This document shows, piece after piece, positions 56,001 to 64,000 of a stretch of 64,000 bases of DNA. Origin of the DNA: Campanula takesimana (Eukaryota; Streptophyta; Magnoliopsida; Asterales; Campanulaceae); NCBI GenBank assembly GCA_026119855.1, contig JAOWBW010000250.1:496001-560000 (forward strand). Direction: 5' to 3'. The notes under the pieces are model-generated. The model did not search any database. It had not been told where the DNA came from and was given only the letters and a program-made list of their open reading frames with translations. Positions within the stretch are counted from its first letter, which is position 1, and every line of letters starts with the position of its first letter. The position numbers were made by a program, and so were the translations under genes.

Positions 56001-56042
56001 ATGGGTCCAAAGAGAACAACCAAAGCCAATCAAGACGAAATG
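56001..56042 (+). pseudogene. Third ORF of SIRE-like element, predicted exon 1
   Basis: ATG GGT CCA AAG starts a 14-codon frame (MGPKRTTKANQDEM) in good start context (TTAATGG). It joins in phase 0 to the frame beginning at 57027 if the intron 56043-57026 is removed (donor ATG|GTATGG). It is too short to be recognised alone; the in-phase join is the evidence. The gene is disrupted downstream. Confidence 0.5.
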
Positions 56043-57026
56043 GTATGGATCCTAAACCTTAATATCTTAAATTTCTGCAATTTTTTCATGTTTTTTTTCG
56101 TCTTTCTGTCTTTTCGAAATCTCAAAAACCCAGATCATCACTTTTCTTGTTTAAACTTGTTTCAGTGATCCGTTTTCAAAATCGTTTGTTAGGTTATGTT
56201 CGTTTTGTGATTTAGAATCTTTTAAACTAAACTTTTCGACGATCAATTCGCTATATTTTGCGAATCTGAAGATTTTTGATTTTTGACTTTTCAAATTTTC
56301 AGATATTTGAATCCATTTTCTAGATTTGTTGTTAATTTTTACTTGTTTTGGTTTACATTTTTGTGATCCTTGTGTTCATGCGGTCGTTTTGATATATTGT
56401 ATGCTTGATTTGGTGAAGTTTCGCGAATTATGTGTTCTTGGTGTTCTTAATGTTTTTCAAGCACTCAACCATGTTCTTCGTGTTCTTCGTTATTTTTGCA
56501 TGACTTGGGTCTCTAAATTTTCAAAACATGTTTTTCAAAATCTTCATATTTTGATTCTTAAAAACTTGCATATGTATGTTTGCATGTGTTTGTGTGTTTT
56601 TGTGTGCTTTTATACTTAGTATGAATTTCACATAGATATGCGCCTAAGTGTTAATTTATGCACCTAGTTGGTTATGCGCCCTATGACCTTATGCGCCTTC
56701 CTTGATTCATGCGCCTAATAATTGTATGCACCCTATGCAAATACAAATGTTATGCGCCTCAATCAACTTATGCGCCTAAAGCCATTATGCGCCTAAATTC
56801 TACTTAGTCAAATTTTTATGTTTAATTTTTCCTTAGTATTTTTCATAGAACCATGATATGTGCCTCGTATTTGTATGCGTCTACAACATATATGCGCCTA
56901 ATAATAGTATGCGCATGCTATTTTTATGCGCCTATATATTGTCCCGCGCCTACTCTATACTTAGCTCATTTTGTGATTCTATGCGCCAAATACACTCCTA
57001 ACTTAAATCATTGTTATGTTTTTCAG
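56043..57026 (+). other. Predicted 984-bp intron in third ORF, rich in ATGCGCC words
   Basis: GTATGG donor and TTATGTTTTTCAG acceptor, T-rich throughout (typical of plant introns), with about a dozen TATGCGCCTA-like words at 56640-56990. Short ORFs inside are chance frames. Confidence 0.5.
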
Positions 57027-58262
57027 GATCCAGCAAATTTCAGATCTGGTAAGACATTTGATCTCACTGAGCTATCTGCAGTCCAAATCGGCGTTGATAT
57101 TATGGACTTCATCAGACAAGCTGGTCTACTGCCTCTATTTACTTTGGAGCAACCTTTCTACTCACCGCTCCTCGTGGATGAATTCTTCTCAACTGCGACT
57201 CTCGTGGAGACTCCTGCTGATGGATATATGCACTACAGGATATGCGCCACAGTTCAGAACGTTGCTATAACTATCTCTACTAGCACTCTCAAGAATATCA
57301 TCAACTTCAACACGACTGGCCCTCTGAGTATAGCTGGTAAAATCAATACCTATCCTGCTGCTGCTCAGAATCTTATGGCGAGAACCCATCTCAACATTCC
57401 TACTCTTCAGAATAACATCAAATCTGTTGAAATAAGGGATGGTGGTGATTTATTGGCGCATATCGCGCATTTGGTGGGGACTTCCATTATTTTCAAGATG
57501 GGAAATATGAACCGATTCACAATGGAGCAGTGGGAATATACTGCAGCTATTATGGGAAACACAATCCTCAACTGGCCTCAAATCTTATTCAAAACCTTAT
57601 CAGACCAGATTGATAAGTACAACAAGAACAAGGCTGATGGGAAGACGAAGTTCAAGACTCACTGCCGTATACTCACGAAGATATTTCTCACTTATCCTGC
57701 TCTTGCTAATTTCCTCGCTCAAAACCCAGCTTATCAAACCACTGACGTTCCCATCTTTGGGAAAGACAGTTTGGTTATGAAAAGGCGCAGGAAGCGCATG
57801 GCTAAGAGCGCGCCAAGTTAAAGGAGATCAGTTGGTTGATGAAGCCACTGAGTCTGATGAAGATGCAGATGGCGCAGAAGATGGCGCATATACTGGCACA
57901 TCACCTCGCGCAGAACCAATAGTTGTTCCAGGTGCTGAAACAAGAAAAGGAAAAGGGGTTGTTGAAGGAACAAGCAGACCTCCTAAGCGCCCAAGAACTG
58001 AAACTGAAGAAGAGAAGGAACTTAAACGCGCTAAGGAAGCCAGTAGACTGGAAGCGCAGAAGAAGAGGGATGAGGACTACAGATTGAAATAGGCCGCTGA
58101 TTTATCCAAGTCTGAAAGGCACAAAGGCGCAGGGTCTAGCGCTGATGTACGCGCGCCCACTCCAAATGCGCCTCCTATTGTTCGTGCACCTCCATCAAAG
58201 CCTTCTGCTCCTGCTCTAGCCTAGAAACTTACTTCAGAGCCACTCTCTGCTGAGCGCCAAAC
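57027..58262 (+). pseudogene. Third ORF of SIRE-like element, predicted exon 2 (broken)
   Basis: The frame from 57027 reads 264 aa to a stop at 57819 (DPANFRSGKTFDLTEL, FYSPLLVDEFFSTATLVE, YRICATVQNVAITISTST, RILTKIFLTYPALANFLA) and ends in basic KRRRKRMAKS. A frameshift at about 57800 leads to an acidic then basic tail (TESDEDADGAEDG, PPKRPRTETEEEKELKRAK), with a stop at 58090-58092 before the chromovirus insertion at 58263. No membrane segment or signal peptide is seen, so it looks more nuclear than envelope-like, although SIRE elements can carry an env-like ORF here. The SPLLVDEFF..VQNVAITIS pattern recalls a 'putative plant transposon protein' domain (from memory). Confidence 0.6.
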
Positions 58263-61056
58263 TGTCACGATCCGAAAACTAGGCTCTATTTTATTAGTAA
58301 TAAATAATTACTATTTATTTAATTGCTTATTTATTTATTTAAATTATTATTTATTTAAATATTTATGTGTGCATTGTATGTTTCATAATAATTACGCCTA
58401 GCATTTATTTGGGTCATTTGTGCTAAGTGTAGAAGTGTTGAGTCTTAATTGTTTGTGGGGAGTTTATTTGAAAGGGTAGTATTAGGGGGAGGGGCCTAAG
58501 CGTAACATTTTGAAATCATTTCTCCCTACTCCTCCTCTTTTCCCTCACTCTTCCCCTTCTCCCTCATCATTATGCAGCAACTCCCTCTCTCTCTCCATGG
58601 AATGGTAAGCTTTTTCTTCTCTATCTTCTCTCTTCATTTTCTTCCTCTTCCTCTCATAATCTCTCATTTCTTAAAACGTGAACCTTGTTTAGATCGTCGA
58701 TAGGATCGCGTAGAACCAAAAAGAATTGAAATCCGTCAACTTTGAGATTTATCAAGTAAGTTACTTTTCCCCCATTTTTATGATAAAATGTTCATATCAT
58801 GTCTAGATAATGCTTAATGTGTTATATTTGAAGTTTGGTTGAGTTTAGAATTTATTTGGAATTTATTTGAGTTTTGGTCAAAAATGGTGATTTTATGAAT
58901 GTTGGGTTTAATTCTTGATTTTGGTTGATTAATGGTGTGTTTGGGTCCCCATCCTAGTTATAAGTGGTTTTGGTTCATTTCGGAACTTGTTGAAGGAGTT
59001 TAGTTTGAGCATTTTGTGTTTTGGTGTAATTTGGGTCGGAATTGAAGAACCCAGCTCTGTTCTTCCCGGCCATAACCCAGGCCGAGCGCCCGCCTGCCCT
59101 TTCCCAGGCGCCCGCCTACCCCCTTTTTCTAGCGGCCAAACCTTCTGTTGATTCAAGCGCCCGCTCGCCCCAGTCCAGGCGCCCGCCCGCCCACTGTTTG
59201 GGATTTTGCCCTTTTGCTTGGTTTAAGACTTAGGGCTTAGCTAGTTTAGGTTTATTTCTTCTAATTAACTTAAGATAACACCGTGGAACACTTTAGTAAT
59301 TAAAATTAGTTCCTTTGTGAACAATAATGTTATGTAATTTGATCAAGTATTGTTTGGGCATCTTATGAGGTATTCGTGTTTGTTCCAACCGAATTGAATT
59401 TCGAGTAAGACTTGGTCTAGGTTTTAGGCGATGTCCTATAGTACCTAGAGGGTTGTTATTGAACACCAAGGTGTAGGGTTTAGTCCTGTCGTGATTACGT
59501 TCTAATAAGTGTAACCTTTCGGATTCGTTTGGGGTGTTTAGAATGGGTTCGTTATGAACGGAGATAAAGCGTGAATTGGCAATTGTGCACCTACGGTTTG
59601 ATTAACCCTAAGATGTATTCATTCGGATTTCTTATTTGGAATTTCAAGTGTGATGAGATGGTTGAGTCCATAGTCCTAGTATATCTTTTGAGTAAGTGTT
59701 TATGGACATTTTGGTAATAGTCTTTGGGCCATTGGTGAGCGACCGTTTGGGTTGTGCTCTTTATGATTAACTCGTGGGTATCGTCTTTAGGATGTGTTTG
59801 GTATGGGTCCTTGTCTTGGAACCATCTTGTTTAATGATCAATGTTGTTGTGCTCTTTATGAGAAATTCCGTTTATCGTTGTTGTGCTCTTTATGAGAAAT
59901 TCCGTTTATCGTTGTTGTGCTCTTTTATGAGAAACTTCTTGTGTTCATTGTTGTTGAACTCTTCATGGGTAATCGTTTGCATCTTTATGATGATTAATTG
60001 GTGTGGTTCCCTACTTTGGAACCTTAAGTTGTTTAATCATGCTAAATTACTATTACTTAGCATTTAATTAGAAGCCCAGCTGGCATATTTGTTGCATCGG
60101 GCGATGGGAAAGATTATAATGGCAAAGCCAAGTCCATTATAATGTTGACCATTGTTTTGCCCCCTTCTATACCCCTTCTCCAGATTGGCCTTGGAAAGGA
60201 TAAGTCAGCATTCCTCTGTGAATGTATCTGGCTAGCGGGCATGACTTTGTGTCATGGTCCTTGTCCTTTGTGAAACTTTTATGGTTATTGGTTCCGGTAC
60301 CGGGGTTTTCTCTTCGAGCTTTCATGCTGCTATGAAGATGTTGATTGTTGATTATTGAAGCTGCGCAGCGACCTTTATTTGGTTCTTTCAGATGGGTGAA
60401 ACCTTGGCTATGTATCCACTTATGAGTGTTTATTTCAGCTTTATGTGTTGCATGATGAGCTGGTCGTTATTTCCAACCGGTATGGGACGGTTGGCGATAG
60501 GGAGCCTCTCATTTGTTGTTATATGTTTATTTATATGATTGATTATTGGATATTACTGTTTGACAGCATGTCACTAATTATTCCGCTGCTATCTGTCTTA
60601 TGTTAATTGCTATTGGTCATTGCATATTAGCATGTCATGTAGTTGCATTAGTAACTTACTGAGATTTTATCTCACCCCGTTTATTTTCATCTTTGTTTTT
60701 CCTTAACCCCCCCCAGGAGGAAAAGGATTAGGATTCGTGGTTCGAGGAGGACGTCGAGAGGATTGAGATTTTGGGGCAGGTTGTTACGGATCGGTTTACA
60801 TTATTTAAATGTATAACCTTTTGGGGATAGTGTCACCTTTATTGACGTCATTAAGAATTGTATATTTTATTCCTTTGGGCATAAGCTATGGAGCTTATGT
60901 TAGATGTACTTTGTTGATTTAAACTTGGATTTGTAAAACCTTGTGTTGTCATACTTTGGTTCAAAAATGGAATTTTTAACTTCGGTAATTCATAGTTTTG
61001 GTTTTAAGTCGACGTCCAGATCGCGGTCTCGGGCCGCGGGGTCCGGGGTCGCGACA
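58263..61056 (+). repeat. 5' LTR of gag-only chromovirus
   Basis: 2794 bp, TGTCACGATCC..GGTCGCGACA. Donor-like ATG|GTAAGC at 58615 and acceptor-like CTTAACCCCCCCCAG|G at 60716. GC words (GAGCGCCCGCCTGCC, GGCGCCCGCCTACC, AAGCGCCCGCTCGCC, GGCGCCCGCCCGCC) at 59085-59191, and GATTTTATCTCACCCC at 60663. It is a diverged relative of the LTR at 40026. Confidence 0.9.
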
Positions 61057-61058
61057 GT

Positions 61059-61070
61059 TGGTATCAGAGC
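61059..61070 (+). other. PBS of gag-only chromovirus (tRNA-Met)
   Basis: TGGTATCAGAGC, two bases after the LTR. Confidence 0.92.
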
Positions 61071-61174
61071 TATGGTTTGGCTCTAAGTATAAGTCTAGGT
61101 GGACTAGTGTGACCTAGGAGGGTAGTGTGTTCGAAGTGAGTAACGATGAGTACTTTATGCAGGTATTTGTTGTG

Positions 61175-62221
61175 ATGGCTAGAAGAAGAGCTGGTGAATG
61201 CATCAGTGGGACTCAGAATCAGAATGGTCTACGGGAAGAAAACCGTGTAATGTTTCAGGACAGGTTTGAAGCGGCCGTGAAAGCAATTCATGACCAAGGG
61301 CCGAGAGAGGAACATGTAGCACCTCCGCAATATGGGTTGGAGCAGTTCTTAAAGTTGAAACCAAGTGAGTACGACGGGGAGCCGGATGTGAAGAAAGCCG
61401 AGCTATGGATAGAATCGATGGAGAAAATCTTCGATGTCTTTGGTTGCACTGATGAGGATAGGGTTCTGTTTGCAGCTTATAAGCTCGTGGGGGCTGCGGA
61501 ACATTGGTGGAAGGCACTGAAGACCAGTTGGGATGCGACTCTTGTACCATATCCTTGGGAGTGGTTCGTGAGGAAATTCAAGGATCATTTTATCTCTCTA
61601 GCGGATCAAAACCGGAAAGAGATCGAGTTCCTCAGCTTGGAGCAAGGCATGATGTCAGTAGCACAGTACTCAGCTAAATTCACAGAATTAGCCAGGTGTT
61701 GTGAATACCTTGTGTGGACCGAGGAGCAGAAAGCGATGAGATTAATCAGGGGTTTGAAGACATACATCCGGACTTAGTTTATAGCACAGAGGATTGTGAC
61801 ATTTCAGGATGCGGTAGACCGGGCATACTTGATCGAGCAAGATATTGGGGAGCATAAGAGGAAGACCGAGGTTGCAAATGCGGGTAAACAAGTAAGCCAT
61901 GCTAAATCTCAACCACATCACCATTCAGATAACCGAGGTAATTTGGGAGCACCATCTCAGTTTAAGGGACAAACCGCGCAAGGGAATCTGGGTACTACTT
62001 CGGGGAAACAAGGGAAACAAGGTAGGTGGCTTTGCACTTACTGTCAGAGGGAAGGCCATTTGAAGGATAAGTGTTGGAAGAAACAAGGAAAATGTATCAA
62101 TTGTGGTCAACTGGGTCACTTCATAAAAGACTGTCGGAGGTTTAAGGTTCAATCATCAGGAGCAGGAACCAATACTTCACCGGGTCAGAAGAGAGATGCT
62201 TCGGGGAAACCTAAGGTATAG
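61175..62221 (+). pseudogene. gag: Chromovirus Gag with one in-frame stop
   Basis: The frame from ATG 61175 (MARRRAGECISGTQ; open upstream to 61127) runs to the stop 62219-62221, interrupted only by TAG at 61775-61777. Residues about 45-190 are the Retrotrans_gag capsid core (FLKLKPSEYDGEPDVKKAEL, DEDRVLFAAYKLVGAAEHWW, WFVRKFKDHFISL, EFLSLEQGMMSVAQYSAKF). After the stop come ITTFQ-type sequence (IVTFQDAVDRAYLIEQ), a polar linker, and two zinc knuckles, CTYCQREGHLKDKC and CINCGQLGHFIKDC. With one late nonsense mutation it is nearly intact. Confidence 0.9.
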
Positions 62222-62401
62222 GGCAGAGTAATTGCGACCAATCAGCACTCACCAGGTATCGGATAAATTTCAGGAGGTATTATTTTGCGTCGTGAGAGCG
62301 AGCGCGTGCATGTTAGGATCATCGCATTTATGTGTTTCTATGCATTAGTTGCATTTATTTCTTCTGAGTCTTTGACTTATGTGTTGTAGGTGTCTACTCC
62401 T

Positions 62402-62530
62402 ATGGAGGAGTTTAGGGTATCTGATGAAGTCTTATGTGCTTATGATGTGCTTAAGTATGGTTATGTCTTACCTGCTAAATTAGCCATGTTGCTATTACAA
62501 GATTTTGATGTTACTATTGCTTTAGTCTAA
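62402..62530 (+). CDS. Small ORF downstream of gag, possible spliced extension
   Basis: 42 codons with coding-like composition (MEEFRVSDEVLCAYDVLKYG), no known domain. It could be read as its own product or as a C-terminal extension of Gag if 62214-62391 is spliced. Weak evidence; not recognised. Confidence 0.2.
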   Translation: MEEFRVSDEVLCAYDVLKYGYVLPAKLAMLLLQDFDVTIALV

Positions 62531-63058
62531 TTGTTGCAGGGGGATTGATGTATTCTCCATTCCTAATTTCTTAAAACTGTTTGAGATCGTTCCTTTGGGT
62601 AGAGTTATACCTATCTTTTCTTAATTGAAATCCGAGTATTTAGTTTCGGTCAATTTGTTGGGTGTATTTATCATTCGTAAGATTTTCATTTCCTCCGTAT
62701 AATACCTAGTGTTTAAGGGAAACTTGGGTTAAATTGAATTGTTGTGGTACAAGGTTGTAGTGCTAATATTTAGGTCAATGTCCTTATAGCATCGGTTGGG
62801 TTATAGGAGTTGAGGATTCAATGAGGATCTCTTAAGGAAAATTATGGTCACTTTTAGTACATCTCCGTAAATGCATCGGAATGGATTAGTATGGAGAGGT
62901 GTACGATTTGTTATGGATGATGAGTTTGTTGTAGGAGTTATGATCATTAATGGTGGTAAGCGTGTTAAGTTAGAAAGGACTAAGTACATTTTGGGAGAGT
63001 AATAATTTCTCGATTTATGTTAAAGGCATTTTGAAATTTTGGTTAAATAAGTGGTTCT

Positions 63059-63190
63059 ATGGCTTTAAATCCCTTCTTGGTGGCGTTTCCTGAATTGGAT
63101 CAAGGGTATGTGAAGGAAGTGGAGTATCAATACTTGGGCATAATTAAGGAATATCATGATTTGGTATTGGGCCAGTTGGAACGTTGCTAG
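63059..63190 (+). CDS. Small ORF in chromovirus interior
   Basis: 43 codons (MALNPFLVAFPELDQ to GQLERC). The homologous place in the element at 40026 (about 44340 and 45540) keeps MVLNLFLVAF but stops after about 14 codons, so it is not well conserved and may be decayed coding sequence or chance. Confidence 0.15.
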   Translation: MALNPFLVAFPELDQGYVKEVEYQYLGIIKEYHDLVLGQLERC

Positions 63191-63984
63191 CTAATTGGTT
63201 TATTATGATGGTAGTACTATTGAGCCTAAGTATCATTAGGTTAATAAATGTATGCGTGAAAGACTAACTTGGGTTAGCTATTAAGGATTTGAGATTTGTC
63301 GATTTCCTTGGGTATGTGAGCACAGGTTGTTATCTAAAAAGGGAGCTAGCGGAAATCCCTTGAGGATAAAATTTAGATCGTTTTCGGACTGTTGCGTATT
63401 CGTAATTATTCTAGGCTTTCAAGGATTGGAGTTTTATGACGATGATATTATGGCGTAGATTTAAGTGAACATTTTGTATTAAAAATCTTGGGTTTATATT
63501 GCACCTCTAGTTTAAGGTGCTACCTAGAACGAGAGCACTATAATGGGAACCCTTAGAGATATAGCCTTTGGTGAATATTATGGGGATGGGAAAATTTCTT
63601 TAACCTTTCATATTTTAAAAGCTAATTAAGCTCGAGATGGTAATGTTTCGAAATTCTGGGGAATAATACTAAGTATGCGATTTACAAATGGAAGTACCTT
63701 TGCGGGTAGTTAAGGTTATGAATAAGGAGAGTTTGAGATATCTCGAGAATTATGCGTGGAAATAATTCGGATTCTTCGATTTTGAGTATGAATTTTGATT
63801 AGTAATGAAGATAATGATGGAATGATTCGGTTCGAGAGGTGGTCTTATTGTGAGCATTATTTAAGGTTACCTTGTAGTGGGTTAGATTAGACAGTTGAGG
63901 AATTGGAGAAATGGAGGAACTACCGTATCCGTACCTATTTGGTCTTTCGGGTAAGTCTCGTTAAAATTCGGGTCGAATTTTCTT

Positions 63985-63998
63985 TAAGGGGGAGTGAA
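63985..63998 (+). other. PPT of gag-only chromovirus
   Basis: TAAGGGGGAGTGAA directly before TG at 63999-64000, which is read as the first two bases of the 3' LTR. Confidence 0.75.
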
Positions 63999-64000
63999 TG

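Larger units (their letters stand above)
62222..63984 (+). other. Non-coding interior of gag-only chromovirus
   Basis: About 1.76 kb with no pol motif. The part from about 62790 is homologous to the interior of the element at 40026. Two small ORFs are noted: 62402-62530 (42 codons, MEEFRVSDEVLCAYD) and 63059-63190 (43 codons, MALNPFLVAFPELDQ). An AG|G at 62390-62392 and the AAG|GTATAG at the gag end (62214) would join gag in phase to the first of these. Confidence 0.5.
58263..64000 (+). mobile_element. Gag-only Tekay-like chromovirus, runs off window
   Basis: 5' LTR 58263-61056, PBS, gag, about 1.8 kb of non-coding interior, PPT TAAGGGGGAGTGAA, and the first two bases (TG, 63999-64000) of the 3' LTR. 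It inserted in the third ORF of the SIRE-like element; left flank CAAAC. No protease, RT, RNase H, integrase or chromodomain lies between gag and the PPT. Its non-coding interior is homologous to that of 40026-52462. Confidence 0.9.

Noticed and set aside
57027..57821. Third SIRE ORF as a true viral envelope gene
   Set aside because: No signal peptide, transmembrane segment or cysteine pattern; basic nuclear-type tails instead.

Overview
This window looks like intergenic, retrotransposon-filled DNA of a flowering plant, probably a eudicot. I found no host gene, tRNA, rRNA or bacterial feature. Nearly every base that can be assigned belongs to LTR retrotransposons of typical plant lineages: Athila, Tat/Ogre-like and Tekay-like chromoviruses among Ty3/gypsy, and SIRE-like and another lineage among Ty1/copia. 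They are nested into each other, and element ends were read from TG..CA termini, target-site duplications (TSDs), primer-binding sites (PBS) and polypurine tracts (PPT).

Left block, 1-34234. A hairpin repeat (1-309) precedes a Ty1/copia LTR (675-1678) with a gag start. The gag start is broken by a minus-strand SIRE-like 3' LTR (1832-10643). That LTR is split by a minus-strand Athila element (3003-10377, TSD CAAGG), which has gag and protease only; one of its LTRs carries a 751-bp Mutator-like foldback element (4355-5105). Next to the SIRE PPT sits a Tat-type element (10688-32068) with LTR, PBS, gag, protease/G-patch remnant, RT, two RNase H regions and integrase. Its RT is split by a minus-strand chromovirus solo LTR (18586-29412, TSD TTGCA), itself split by a young, complete gag-only element (19165-28136, TSD GAAAC). 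A solo LTR without TSD (32069-33131) joins the Tat integrase to an unrelated copia pol fragment.

Right block, 34235-64000. A truncated SIRE-like LTR (34235-35498) abuts a second SIRE-like element (from 35499): LTR, PBS, long gag, protease remnant, integrase, RT, RNase H, and a third ORF with its own predicted promoter and intron. Its integrase is split by a 12.4-kb element with no coding capacity (40026-52462, TSD AGTCA), whose 3' LTR holds another chromovirus solo LTR (48536-51255). Its third ORF is split by a gag-only chromovirus (58263 to the window end).

All four Ty3 elements whose internal region can be followed from LTR to LTR lack reverse transcriptase, so they must have been mobilised in trans. 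Recurrent non-coding structures are the most interesting content: splice-like signals inside the chromovirus LTRs, a shared U5 module and a CTACG/CGTAG hairpin in Tat-type elements, and family-specific clusters of GC-rich words in almost every LTR family.
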